Below are positions 12,228 to 21,763 of a stretch of 64,000 nt of DNA, piece after piece. This DNA is from DASRDZ01 sp035569495. GTDB taxonomy: Bacteria > Chloroflexota > Dormibacteria > Aeolococcales > Aeolococcaceae. Position numbers and translations under genes: made by a program. Below the pieces are notes generated by a model that had not been told where the DNA came from, did no database searches, and saw only the letters and a program-made list of their open reading frames with translations. The stretch is from the NCBI GenBank assembly GCA_035569495.1, contig DATMMX010000033.1:24266-88265 (forward strand), written 5' to 3'. The number at the start of each line of letters is the position of its first letter. Positions within the stretch are counted from its first letter, which is position 1.

Positions 12228-15200
12228 TTACGCGTCGCCGTTGATCACGTTCAGCAGGTTGCGCTGGTTGAGGAGCTGCTGCTTGGTCGCGGCCGGGTTC
12301 AACCGGGCGCGCTCGGCGGCGCTCAGCACCACGTTGAAGGCGGTGTCGGGGATGCCGTCGCCGTCCGTGTTGACCAGGGTGTTCCAGTCCCAGACGCCGT
12401 TGGCGAAGTTGAGCCAGGTGACCAGCAGCTCGCGGTCGAGCAGCGCGTGCGGATCGCTGCTGGAGGGCTGCAGGATGTTCATGGCGTCGGCGCTGCTGTT
12501 GACGTTGACCACGTCACCGAACACGCCGCTCATGTAGTTGGCGATCTGCAGGTAGCAGGCGAGGGTGGCGGGCGAGAGGTTGCCCTTGCCGCTGTACTGC
12601 TGCTTCCACTGCCCGGCGCTGAGCGGGGCGGTGGCGTTGCCGGTGACCACCACGTAGTTGCTGTCGGTGGCGGTGCCGCCGTCGTCGTCGGTGACCTTGA
12701 GCCCGGCGTTGTAGACGCACGGCGCCAGCCAGGTGTGCGCGTGGGTGTCGACGACGTCACGCGGGTTGACCTGCGGGCTGTTCGGCGGATCGGGGTTGGG
12801 CGGGTTGTTGAGGTAGGTGGTCGAGGTGGTCGAGCCGTCGGCCCAGTTCCACAGCATGGTCAGGTCGTCGCTGCCCGGGTCGGTGGAGTGCTCGCTGAGG
12901 GTGATCGGCTTGCCGGCGTGGCCGAGGAAGGTCGGCGCGCCCTGCACCGCGGTCGTGGTGCTGCGGTCGATGACGCCGGTGGGCGGCACGTTGAGGATGG
13001 TGACCACGGTGGACGCCGAGGTCGACGCGCCGTCGTCGTCGGCGACGGTCACGGTGATGGTGTAGGTGCCGTCGTCGCCGTACTGCTTGTTGGCGGTGTA
13101 GCCGAACACTCCGGCCGCCAGGTTGAGCGTGGTGTAGCGCTCGCTGGGCAGCCAGCCCACGCCCCAGTCGACGGTCACGGTGTGGGTGTCGGCGCCGCTG
13201 GCGTCGGCGAAGTTGCCGCCGATGGCGATGAACCGGCCCTCGTTGATGGTCGAGTTGGCCACGCTGACGGTGAGGTGGTTGGGCGCGACGTTGGTCACCG
13301 TCTCGGTGTACGTCGCCGTGCCCACGCCGCCGTCCTTGTCGGTGATGGTCACCGACACCGGGAACTTGCCGTCGGGATGCGCCGCGGTGTCCGCCTCGCT
13401 CCACTGGTGCGAGATGTTGAACGACCGCACCGTGGCGATGCTCAGCGACTCCTTGGCGGTCCCGTCGCCCCAGTCGACCAGCACCGTCTCGGTGTCGAGG
13501 ACGCCGGGATCGGCGAAGCCGACCGCGAAGCTGACGATCTGCTTCTCGGGAGTGCTGCTCACCGAGGGCGTGATCACGATGTTCTTGGGCGCCACGTTGG
13601 CGACGTTGACCGTCGTCGTGGTGGTGGTGCTGGTGTTGTCGTCGTCGGTGACGGTGACGCTCGCCGGGTAGCCGGCCAGGGTGCCGTTGTTGTCGACGTA
13701 GGTGTGCGAGCCGCTGGTGAAGGTCTTCACCCCGGCGGCCAGGGTCAGCGAGCTGGTGCCGCCGTCGCCCCAGTTGATGGCCACGGTGTGCGTGTCGGCC
13801 GTGCTGGGATCGACGAAGCTGCCGCTCATGGTGATGCTGTCACCCTCGTTGATCGAGCCGCTGCTCGGCGTCAGCACCAGGCTGCTTGGCGTGACGTTGG
13901 CAATCGTGACCATGGTTCCGGTCGACGGTCCACCGCTGATCGATGCGTGGATGGCGAACTGTCCTTCGTCCGCCCCGCCGGACGCACCGTAGGTGTGGGC
14001 GGCACTGAAGGTCCCGGCGGTGCCCACGGTGGTGGTCGACGAGCTGCCGTCACCCCAGGTGAGGTTGACCGTCTCGGTCGCGGCCGGCGCCGGCGAGACG
14101 CTGCCGTTGACCGTGGCCGCGCTGCCCTCGTTCACCGGGGAGGCGGCGGGGCTGAGCGACATCGTCGGTGTGACCGGCGGTGCCGTCCCCGGCGTCCCGG
14201 TGTTCGGCGCGGTGCCGACGCTGCCCGGGTAGTCGGCGTTGCTGTTCCAGTCCGCCGGCAGCGCGCAGGTGTTGCCGGTGCTGGGATGGATGATCGAGTT
14301 GATGATGTCGAGGATCGCCTGGCCGACGTTCCCCGAGGTCACCGAGAAGTTCCAGCTGACGCCGTAGTTGTAGTGGTTGCCGAAGAGGTTGATGGCGGCG
14401 GCCAGCGCAACTCCCGCCGACGGCGTGCCGTTGCTGGCGCCGACGTGGGCGTCGAACTCGGCGCAGTCGATCGAGAAGGTGCTGCCCGAGCCCAGCGCGT
14501 TGCTGATCGAGTCGAGCACGCTGCTCAGCGAGAGGGTGCCGATGTCGTAGCCGGTCACCGACTTGAAGGCGCTGCGCAGCGCGGGCATGATCAGGTCGTC
14601 GATAAAAGACGTGCTGGTGCAGCTCAGCGACGGGATCGCCTGCTGCACCAGGCTGCACAGGCCGGGGATGTGCACCCCGGTGATCGGCGGCACCGAGTAG
14701 CAGGTGCCGTTGACCATGGTGAACAGGCAGGTCGGGTAGACGACCACGCCGGGGATGCCGTCGGTGCAGCCCAGCAGGCCGAAGCAGGCCGGCGGAACCG
14801 AGTAACAGGTGCCGTTGACCCAGTCGGTGACGCAGGTCGGCGACGACGGCTGGATGGTGCCGGGGATGCCCGGGAAGCTGAGGTCGAAGCCGTTGAGCAG
14901 GTCGTTGAGACCCCAGTTGACGGCGTGGCCGAAGCCGGAGATGGCGCTCTTGATGTCGGCCAGCTTGGTGGCCACGTCGCCCAGCGCGCTGCCGTACGGG
15001 TCGGGCAGGTTGACGCCCAGCTTGGCGATCTGCGCGGGCACGTCGACGATGGCGCTGAGCAGGTCGTTGTTGGCGAGGTCGGTGAGCACCACGTCGAGCG
15101 CCTGGATGGCCGGCTTCAACGTCTGCAGGGTGCCCGCCAGAGCGACGCCCGCCTGGCTGAGGAAGTCCGACTTCAGCACCGCCTTGACGCTGAACGCCGG

Positions 15201-18200
15201 CGGGTTGGTCAGGTCGGTGAGGTGGGCCAGGTTGATCGACGCGTCGCCGTCGAGGTAGGCGTCGAAGGCGCTGCCGAAGAGCTGCACGCTGCCGCGGAAG
15301 TGCAGGTTGGTGGTGCCCACCAGCAGGTCGAGGCTGCCGCTGGCGAAGCCCTGGATCGACATGCTGCCCTTGATCAGCAGGCGCTGCACGTCGCTGGTCA
15401 GCTCGGCGTCGACCAGCGCGCCGCCGAAGCTGATCGGCCCCACGTTGAAGGAGCCGAGGTTGCCGCTGGCGTGGATGCCCTTGTCGTCGATGCCGATGTC
15501 GACGCTGGCGAAGCAGCCGTTGCTGGCGTCGTTGACGCACGCCGTGGTGCGGTTGCTCTCGGTGCCCGAGTCGTCGGGGCAGCCGGCCACCGCGGGCGCG
15601 GGGCTGGAGCTGGGATTGATGTACAGGTCAGCGGCGATGTGCAGGCCCTGGGGCAGGCACAGCGCCGTGTCGGTGGTCTCCGACCAGCGCAGGTCCACGT
15701 TGCGGACGGCGATGTTGGGCACGCCGCCGAGGGTCAGCGACTTGCCGCTGACCGCGGTGCCGAGGTCGACCAGGTCCTGGATCGACAGGCCGCTGTTGCT
15801 GCTGATCCGGAAGCCCTGGGGGTTGATGACGAAGAACGGCGGGTTCGGCGTCGGCGAGATGCTCGCCTTCAGCGCGCCGAGGAAGTCGTGGTTGGCGACG
15901 GTGGCGCCGATGGCGAAGCCGAGGGTGAAGGTCGGGCCGGTGGCGCTGACGCTGACGCCCAGCTCGATGGTCGCCTTGTTGAGCGACAGCCACTCGACGT
16001 CCAGCGGCGCCTGCCAGGCGTAGCCGGAGTGCAGGCCGCCGGTGAGGGTCATCGACGGCGGCGACACGGTCAGCGCGGTGGTGACGTCGAAGGGCACCTG
16101 GTCGAAGCAGTGCGGCGCCTCCGTGGTGCCGCGCGCCGAGCGCATCACCCCGCCGAGGCTGGTGCATTTGCCGGCGTCGGTGATGTGGCCCTTGGGAATG
16201 TTGAAGGTCATCGACCCGGTCAGGGCCAGCGAGGTCGAGGTGAGCTGCATGCTCAGCGAGCCGCTCTCGAACATGTCGGGGATGCTGTCGGTGGCGGGAA
16301 TGCTCGGCAGGCTGATGTTGAGCGCGAGGTTCTGCGGGCCGCCGAAGATCGGCAGCGTGCCGGTGATCAGCCCCGGCGCGGCGGGATCGACGTGCACCGA
16401 GTCGAGCAGCCCGGTCAGCGACGACGGCATGGTCACCGCCGCGACGATGCTGAGCCCGTCGTTGAGCGACAGCGTGCTGTTGCACGGCGAGCCGGAGTCA
16501 CCGCAGAACGGCTGGAAGAAGGTCTGCTCGTCGGGGAGCAGGTTGGCGAAGGTCAGTGTGGTGCTGGGATGGGCGAGCACCAGGGCGAAGGTCGGGAAGC
16601 TGAAGTCGACGCCGCTGGGCAGCGAGGAGATCAGGTCGCTGAGCTTCACCGTCGTGGTGGGACGGAAGCCGACCACGACGTGTCCCGCGCTGCTGTCCTT
16701 GCCCAGCGAGATCAGCAGCGAGGAGCTGAAGTCGTGGCCGTTGACGTGCAGCGTGGTGTTGGCGACGACGTCGAGCGACTTGGTGGCGGCGCCGGCCACG
16801 GCCTTGGCGTCGAGCGAGTCGAGGGTCAGCGTCGGCGCGTTGGCGGGCATGGTGATGCCGAAGTAGCCGGCCACGTCGGTGCTGCTCAGCGACGACGTGC
16901 TGGTCACCTCCAGCGACGCCTGGGTCCCGTCACCGGTGCTGACGTCGGCGATGACGTGCGCGGTGCCGGTGCCGACGGTGACGTCGGCCGCCAGCGAGCC
17001 GTCGAAGCTGGTGCCGCTGCCGCCGTGATGCAGGTGCAGCGAGATGCTGGGATTGGTGACGCTCAGCCAGGACAGGCCGAACAGGTTGCTGAAGGTGGCG
17101 GTGACGCTGCCGCTGATGGCCACGTCGACGTTGCTGCCCGACTTGCTCACCGTGCCGTCGACGGTGATCGGGTACTGGGTGCCCTGCACGGTCGCGGTCA
17201 GGCTGCCGCCGACGCCGAGCTGCACGGTGTTGCTGTTGACGCCGAGGCTCAGCGTCCAGTTGCCGGTGCTGCTGATCCACGACGGCAGGTTGCTGGTGAT
17301 CGGCGGCAGCGTCGCGGTGATCGACGCGCCCAGCGACGGCGCGCTGGCGCCGCCGAACTGGTCGAGGCCGAAGCCGAGGTCGCCGTTGAGGACCACCTGC
17401 GATCCCGTGGCCATGCCGAAGGCGCCGGACACCGCGTCGGGCAACGTCAGCGTCGCCGACAGGGTCAGCTTGGGACCGAAGCTGATGGTGCTGGGCAGCG
17501 TCGACCAGATGTGCTGGAAGAAGCCCTGTTCGACGCTCGACAGCGACGCGGTGGGCACGTCCACCGAGGCGGCGCCGTTGCCGAAGCCGATCGAGGTGAA
17601 CACGTTCACCGCGGGAAGCTGCAGGCCCTGGGTGAGGTCGCTCAGGGTGCCGCCGAGCAGCTTGCTGACGGTGATGCAGTTGCAGGAGCTGCCCGCGTCG
17701 GCGAGGTGCAGGCCGGCGACCAGCGTGGGCGGGTTGGGCGCGGTGTGGCGGATCGACAGCAGCACGTCCGCGGTCAGGCTGCGCACCGTCGCGCTCGCAT
17801 CCAGCGAGAAGCTCTGCGAGGTGGCGTCCTTGCTGAACGAGAAGGTGATCGAGTTGAGGCTGATGTCCGTGCCCAGCGATCCGGTGGGCACGCTGAGGCC
17901 GAGCAACGCGTTGGCGAAGTTGGCCGCGTCGGTCATGGTGATCGGCCCGGTGATGCCGAATGTGCCGCTGACGCTGCTGCCGCTGCCGATGGTGATGCCG
18001 GCGTTGAGGTGCACCGTGCTGCCGCCCGCGCTCACGTCGGTGTCGAGCGTGCCGCTGAACGTCTTGGTGGCGCCGGTGGTCATCGACAGGTCGAGCTTGG
18101 TGTTGCTCAGGCTCAGGCTGTCGAGACCGAAGGGGATCTGCAGCGGCGGCGAGCCCGGCTTGAGCCCGTACTGGAAGTCCACGGTGGGACCGCCCAGCGC

Positions 18201-19211
18201 GCCGGCGTCGTAGCTCAGCGAACCGGCGAACTCGTTGACCTTGCCGTTGAGGTTGGTGGTGATGTCGTCGGCGATGGTCACCGCCGGCGTGGTGCCGGTC
18301 AGCTTGAATTCCACCGACGAGGTGCGCGCGGTGATCCACGACGGCAGCCCGGGACCGGCGCCGTTGACGGTGATGGTCAGGTCCAGCCCCGACTCCTGCG
18401 CCTGCGTGGCTCCGCCGAAGAGCGGCGCCACCGAGCCGGAGAGCTGGCCGACCAGGCTGATCTGGGTGCCCTCGCCGAGGTAGTGCAGCGCGTTGCTGAA
18501 GTTCTGGTCGGTGCTGGCATCAACGTCGGCGGCCAGGGTCAGGCCGGGTCCGGCGGTGAGCGGGTTGAGATGCGGGTAGAAGGCCTGGGCCGCGGTGGGC
18601 AGCTTCGACGGGTCGAAGCTGTAGCCGGCGCTCGGCGACGCCACCAGCAGCACGTTGCTGACGGTGGGGTTGACGGGCGCCGAGGCCCACAGCGCGTTGA
18701 GCGACTGCAGGCTGGTCGCCGTCGGCTTCACCGCGACGGCGATGTGCGGCGTGGTGCTCGACGCCGTGTCCCACAGGGCGCTGAGCTGGATGCTGACGCC
18801 CTGGCCCTGGAGGGTGACGTCGCCCTGCAGCGCCAGGGTGTGGTTGGTGGCGTCGGAGCTGTAGCTGACGTTGCTGACCGGCATCTGCTGCAGGTCGGGG
18901 ATGCTCACCGGCAGGTCGAGCCCGGTGCCGCCGCTGACGGCGCCGCCGATGGCGCTGTCCGCGCCGGCGAAGGTGGCGCCGTTCAGGCTGAAGCCGGTGG
19001 CGGCGCCGATGTTGATGGTGCCGCTGGCGTGGGCGTTGGAGGTGGCCACCAGGGCGACGCCGGCCACCCCGCCGATCACCAGCAGACGAAGGGCGTGGTC
19101 GAGCCTGCCCACTCCGCGCGGCGGGCGGCGCAGGGCGCGCCAGAGCAGCACGGAAACCGCGGCGACCACCGATCCCGCCAGCGCGACGGTGAGTCCCAGA
19201 TGCGCAGACAT
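12228..19211 (-). CDS. Giant secreted beta-rich repeat protein with five C-terminal PKD domains
   Basis: 2327-residue surface or secreted protein of unknown function. The ATG at 19211 is chosen because AGGGGG lies just upstream. Two hydrophobic segments (about 5-27 and 46-66, the latter ending in a signal-like ATSNAHA) open the protein. Residues about 70-1450 are Ser/Thr/Gly/Leu-rich beta-type sequence with about four related modules anchored near 207, 562, 895 and 1185 (pattern FxxxxxxLxxGLxLxAxVxxP). A Cys-rich stretch follows with VNGTCYSVPP twice (near 1467 and 1505). Five PKD-type domains (about 1680-2190) carry NEG, VxWGDG and DDDG motifs. A unique C-terminal domain (about 2200-2327) includes NTDGDGIPDT. 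Adhesin or matrix protein is inferred; no enzyme motif seen. Confidence 0.85.
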   Translation of the reverse strand: MSAHLGLTVALAGSVVAAVSVLLWRALRRPPRGVGRLDHALRLLVIGGVAGVALVATSNAHASGTINIGAATGFSLNGATFAGADSAIGGAVSGGTGLDLPVSIPDLQQMPVSNVSYSSDATNHTLALQGDVTLQGQGVSIQLSALWDTASSTTPHIAVAVKPTATSLQSLNALWASAPVNPTVSNVLLVASPSAGYSFDPSKLPTAAQAFYPHLNPLTAGPGLTLAADVDASTDQNFSNALHYLGEGTQISLVGQLSGSVAPLFGGATQAQESGLDLTITVNGAGPGLPSWITARTSSVEFKLTGTTPAVTIADDITTNLNGKVNEFAGSLSYDAGALGGPTVDFQYGLKPGSPPLQIPFGLDSLSLSNTKLDLSMTTGATKTFSGTLDTDVSAGGSTVHLNAGITIGSGSSVSGTFGITGPITMTDAANFANALLGLSVPTGSLGTDISLNSITFSFSKDATSQSFSLDASATVRSLTADVLLSIRHTAPNPPTLVAGLHLADAGSSCNCITVSKLLGGTLSDLTQGLQLPAVNVFTSIGFGNGAASVDVPTASLSSVEQGFFQHIWSTLPSTISFGPKLTLSATLTLPDAVSGAFGMATGSQVVLNGDLGFGLDQFGGASAPSLGASITATLPPITSNLPSWISSTGNWTLSLGVNSNTVQLGVGGSLTATVQGTQYPITVDGTVSKSGSNVDVAISGSVTATFSNLFGLSWLSVTNPSISLHLHHGGSGTSFDGSLAADVTVGTGTAHVIADVSTGDGTQASLEVTSTSSLSSTDVAGYFGITMPANAPTLTLDSLDAKAVAGAATKSLDVVANTTLHVNGHDFSSSLLISLGKDSSAGHVVVGFRPTTTVKLSDLISSLPSGVDFSFPTFALVLAHPSTTLTFANLLPDEQTFFQPFCGDSGSPCNSTLSLNDGLSIVAAVTMPSSLTGLLDSVHVDPAAPGLITGTLPIFGGPQNLALNISLPSIPATDSIPDMFESGSLSMQLTSTSLALTGSMTFNIPKGHITDAGKCTSLGGVMRSARGTTEAPHCFDQVPFDVTTALTVSPPSMTLTGGLHSGYAWQAPLDVEWLSLNKATIELGVSVSATGPTFTLGFAIGATVANHDFLGALKASISPTPNPPFFVINPQGFRISSNSGLSIQDLVDLGTAVSGKSLTLGGVPNIAVRNVDLRWSETTDTALCLPQGLHIAADLYINPSSSPAPAVAGCPDDSGTESNRTTACVNDASNGCFASVDIGIDDKGIHASGNLGSFNVGPISFGGALVDAELTSDVQRLLIKGSMSIQGFASGSLDLLVGTTNLHFRGSVQLFGSAFDAYLDGDASINLAHLTDLTNPPAFSVKAVLKSDFLSQAGVALAGTLQTLKPAIQALDVVLTDLANNDLLSAIVDVPAQIAKLGVNLPDPYGSALGDVATKLADIKSAISGFGHAVNWGLNDLLNGFDLSFPGIPGTIQPSSPTCVTDWVNGTCYSVPPACFGLLGCTDGIPGVVVYPTCLFTMVNGTCYSVPPITGVHIPGLCSLVQQAIPSLSCTSTSFIDDLIMPALRSAFKSVTGYDIGTLSLSSVLDSISNALGSGSTFSIDCAEFDAHVGASNGTPSAGVALAAAINLFGNHYNYGVSWNFSVTSGNVGQAILDIINSIIHPSTGNTCALPADWNSNADYPGSVGTAPNTGTPGTAPPVTPTMSLSPAASPVNEGSAATVNGSVSPAPAATETVNLTWGDGSSSTTTVGTAGTFSAAHTYGASGGADEGQFAIHASISGGPSTGTMVTIANVTPSSLVLTPSSGSINEGDSITMSGSFVDPSTADTHTVAINWGDGGTSSLTLAAGVKTFTSGSHTYVDNNGTLAGYPASVTVTDDDNTSTTTTTTVNVANVAPKNIVITPSVSSTPEKQIVSFAVGFADPGVLDTETVLVDWGDGTAKESLSIATVRSFNISHQWSEADTAAHPDGKFPVSVTITDKDGGVGTATYTETVTNVAPNHLTVSVANSTINEGRFIAIGGNFADASGADTHTVTVDWGVGWLPSERYTTLNLAAGVFGYTANKQYGDDGTYTITVTVADDDGASTSASTVVTILNVPPTGVIDRSTTTAVQGAPTFLGHAGKPITLSEHSTDPGSDDLTMLWNWADGSTTSTTYLNNPPNPDPPNSPQVNPRDVVDTHAHTWLAPCVYNAGLKVTDDDGGTATDSNYVVVTGNATAPLSAGQWKQQYSGKGNLSPATLACYLQIANYMSGVFGDVVNVNSSADAMNILQPSSSDPHALLDRELLVTWLNFANGVWDWNTLVNTDGDGIPDTAFNVVLSAAERARLNPAATKQQLLNQRNLLNVINGDA
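12640..14175 (-). repeat. Five tandem PKD-type domain repeats (coding)
   Basis: About 95-115-residue units in the C-terminal third of the giant protein, each with an opening (N/P)EG or similar turn, a central WGDG or variant (TWGDG, NWGDG, DWGDG, DWGVG, NWADG), and a TVTDDD-like strand, joined by NV(A/P)P linkers. The fifth unit is longer with an Asn/Pro-rich insert. Confidence 0.8.
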
Positions 19212-19552
19212 GCGACGCCCCCTGAATTTTTCGCGGCGGACCGGTCCCCTCCGGCCGCTGCACTGCCCTGCTCCGGCGCCCGTCGCGCCACTCCCCCGAA
19301 TGGAGGCTTCGCAGTTATAGGGGTTTCTCGAATCGCTAGCCACCGAACGGCTGGGGAGATGTGTGAAGGCTTGTCAAGAGAGCCGCCTCGAATGGTGTGA
19401 TCGGGGCGTCCCAACGCGCGCGAGGCGCAAGACAGGGGGTCCGGCGAGCGTCAACACATCCAGTGGGAGATGCCGTGGTCGGTGGCAGCCCGTCGCCGGC
19501 TCACCACGGCGTGTCGACATCCAGCAACCGCTGAGGCAACCGCTGAGGATTG
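19212..19552. other. Divergent intergenic region between the giant protein and M23 peptidase genes
   Basis: 341 bases without a gene. Facing left, a TATAAC box lies at 19314-19319, about 100 bases before the giant gene. Facing right, TTGTCA at 19371-19376 with TGTGAT at 19396-19401 (19-base spacing) is a weak promoter candidate. Near the right end CAACCGCTGAGG is directly repeated just before the peptidase start. I compared it with cyclic-di-AMP (ydaO), cobalamin and c-di-GMP riboswitch patterns from memory and saw no convincing match. Confidence 0.4.
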
Positions 19553-21496
19553 ATGCACAGCCTGTTCCGTGCGACCCGCGTGGCCGGCCTGGCCGTGCTC
19601 GTGCTCGCCGCCACCGCGCCGCTCACGATGGGGGCGGCGGCCCAGGTCGTGCCGCCGCCGCCCATGTCCGGCACGGGCTCGGGCCCGTCCCCGGCCTCGA
19701 CCGCCGGCCCCACCCCCTGCCCGACCGACATCACCGGCACCATCTGCCAGGCAGCCGGCGGCCCCGCCGGGTCGACCCCGACGCCGACCCCGAGCCCGAC
19801 GCCCTCGCCAACCCCCGGCGGCGGGAAGCCGACCACCTCGCCAGGCGGTGCCCCCGCAGGCGGCGCGGGCCCCGCGCAGCCCGGCCCTCCCCCGCCCGGC
19901 CCGGCCGGCGCCGCGCCCGCGGCCGCCCCCACCGCCGGCCCGGCCGCCATCGCCCAGGTGGCCGCCAGCTTCAGGAACGCCCCCTTCCTCGGCCAGCTCC
20001 TGACCATCCTCAACCACCCGCTCAGCGCCCAGCGCCCCGACCTGCGCCACTTCCGCCCCGCCGGCGCGGCCGGAGGCGTCGACGGCAGCGGCGGCGGTCC
20101 CAGCGGGCCGCACGGCGCGGGCCTGCTCGGCATCGGCGGACCCCGAAGCGGTTCGGCCCCCGCCGTGGCCGTGGCCCTGCTCGCCACGCTGCTGGCCATG
20201 CTCACCGCCCTGGCCATGGGCTCGGCGCGCGTCCGGCTGGAGCTGCACCGGGTTGGCGCCGCGGTCTGGCGGCTGCACCCCTCGGTGCACGGCGTGGCGA
20301 TCGCCCTGCACAACCTGGTCGCCGACTTCCGCCGCGGCCTCCGCGTCGCCCACCGCCACCTCGGCGTGCCCCACCTGGCGCGGCGCCACCACTCGCGCCG
20401 CGGCATCGCCCTGGGCGCCTGCACCGCCGCCCTGCCCGCGCTGCTGGCGGGCGCCGTGCTGGGCAGCGCCTACGCCGGTCGCGACGCCGGTGCCCCGGCC
20501 GCCGCCGCCTCGCCGGCCAGCGCCTACCTGCGCGGCGAGGTCAGCCTGGAGAACGCCATCGTCCCGGTCGCCCAGCCCGTGTCCCCGCCGACCTGGACCC
20601 GGCTGGTGACCATCGAGCGCGGCCTGCTCGGCCAGCAGGACGAGCTGACCGCCCAGGAGGCGGCGATCACCCGCCTGGCCGTCAACGTCGCCGGCCAGCA
20701 GCCCGACGACGACGGTCCCGTCCCGGTCGGCCCCGCCACCCCGCCCCAGCTCCGCAACCAGCTCGCCCTGCTGGTCGCCGCACACAGCGCCACCCAGGCC
20801 GTCTACCAGAACAGCCTGCAGGCCGAGTACGACCTCTACCGCGCCGCCGCCCAGGACCCCGCCCAGGGCGCCCAGCTCACCGCGGCGGCCGCGGCGGCCC
20901 AGCAGCCCCAGGCCAAGGAGGCGGTCACCTACAACCTCTCCCTGGTGCAGACCCAGCTCGCCCAGGAGGCGCAGATCGCCCAGGCCGAGGGGCAGCTCCA
21001 GCAGATCGGCTCACTGGGCCAGACCCAGCTCGAGGCCATGCGCCACCACCAGCCCTTCATCGCCCCGGAGATCGCCCCGGTGACCCAGCCCTTCGGCCCC
21101 ACCGACTTCTCCCTGGAGCCGCCGCTGGCCTGGGCCGGCACCTTCTACCCCCACTTCCACACCGGCCTCGACCTCGGCGCCCCCCTCGACACCCCGCTCC
21201 ACGCCGCCGCCGACGGCGTGGTCCTGCTCGCCGCCGCCAGCGTCGACAAGGACGGCAAGCTGGTCGGCTACGGCAACTACGTGGTCATCGCCCACCCGGA
21301 CGGCTTCGTCACCCTGTACGGCCACCTCGACACCATCGCCGTCAAGGCGGGCCAGGTCGTGCACCAGGGCGAGATCATCGGCCAGGAGGGCTCGACGGGC
21401 TGGTCGACCGGGCCGCACGTCCACTTCGAGATCCGCCACGACGGGCAGTTCCTCGACCCCGCCCCGTTCCTCGCCGGGCAGCTCCCCGCGAGCTGA
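19553..21496 (+). CDS. Membrane-associated M23 metallopeptidase
   Basis: 647-residue cell-wall hydrolase candidate. An N-terminal signal-type helix (about 9-30) is followed by a long Pro/Gly/Ala/Thr-rich region, a hydrophobic segment (about 205-225), a second near 285-310, a coiled, Gln/Ala-rich stretch (about 350-500) and a C-terminal M23 (lysostaphin-like) domain (about 505-645). Zinc ligands are visible as His536-x3-Asp540 (HTGLD) and His622-x-His624 (GPHVHFEIR). The coiled region before the peptidase resembles EnvC/NlpD-like architectures. The ATG at 19553 follows GAGGA at a tight three-base spacing; a TTG directly before it is less likely. It lies alone, divergent from the giant PKD gene. 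Confidence 0.88.
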   Translation: MHSLFRATRVAGLAVLVLAATAPLTMGAAAQVVPPPPMSGTGSGPSPASTAGPTPCPTDITGTICQAAGGPAGSTPTPTPSPTPSPTPGGGKPTTSPGGAPAGGAGPAQPGPPPPGPAGAAPAAAPTAGPAAIAQVAASFRNAPFLGQLLTILNHPLSAQRPDLRHFRPAGAAGGVDGSGGGPSGPHGAGLLGIGGPRSGSAPAVAVALLATLLAMLTALAMGSARVRLELHRVGAAVWRLHPSVHGVAIALHNLVADFRRGLRVAHRHLGVPHLARRHHSRRGIALGACTAALPALLAGAVLGSAYAGRDAGAPAAAASPASAYLRGEVSLENAIVPVAQPVSPPTWTRLVTIERGLLGQQDELTAQEAAITRLAVNVAGQQPDDDGPVPVGPATPPQLRNQLALLVAAHSATQAVYQNSLQAEYDLYRAAAQDPAQGAQLTAAAAAAQQPQAKEAVTYNLSLVQTQLAQEAQIAQAEGQLQQIGSLGQTQLEAMRHHQPFIAPEIAPVTQPFGPTDFSLEPPLAWAGTFYPHFHTGLDLGAPLDTPLHAAADGVVLLAAASVDKDGKLVGYGNYVVIAHPDGFVTLYGHLDTIAVKAGQVVHQGEIIGQEGSTGWSTGPHVHFEIRHDGQFLDPAPFLAGQLPAS

Positions 21497-21556
21497 GTTT
21501 CGGGCGCCGGCGGCCGCAGCCGCCTCCGGCAGGCCCATCGGGCGGACAATCAGGCC

Positions 21557-21763
21557 GTGATCGGCCGCATCCTCCTCGTCCTCGGCCTGCTGATCGCGGC
21601 AGCCGGCCTGCTCATGACCTTCGGCGTCCGCCTGCCCTTCGGCCGCCTCCCCGGCGACATCTCCGGTTCCAGCGGCAACGTGAGCTGGTCCATCCCCCTG
21701 GGCACGTCGCTGCTGATCAGCGTGGTGCTGACCATCGTGCTCAACCTGATCCTGCGCCACTGA
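21557..21763 (+). CDS. DUF2905 family small membrane protein
   Basis: 68 residues from a GTG. Two helices (about 4-24 and 46-66) flank a short loop with RLPGDI, and the second begins IPLGTSLLISVVLT, the pattern of the widespread DUF2905 family. Function of the family is not known. It converges with the dnaJ-like gene and their 3' ends overlap by 23 bases. Confidence 0.85.
   Translation: MIGRILLVLGLLIAAAGLLMTFGVRLPFGRLPGDISGSSGNVSWSIPLGTSLLISVVLTIVLNLILRH

Noticed and set aside
12447..19400. 2317-residue open frame on the plus strand
   Set aside because: Antisense to the giant PKD protein; composition (Arg/Gly/Ala/Val-rich without domains) is that of a GC-rich shadow.
19212..19552. Possible riboswitch upstream of the M23 peptidase
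   Set aside because: c-di-AMP (ydaO) switches often precede such peptidases, but I could not find its conserved core or those of cobalamin or c-di-GMP switches.
21741..21763. Overlap of DUF2905 and dnaJ-like 3' ends as a regulatory antisense element
   Set aside because: A 23-base convergent overlap is common in dense genomes and shows no special structure.
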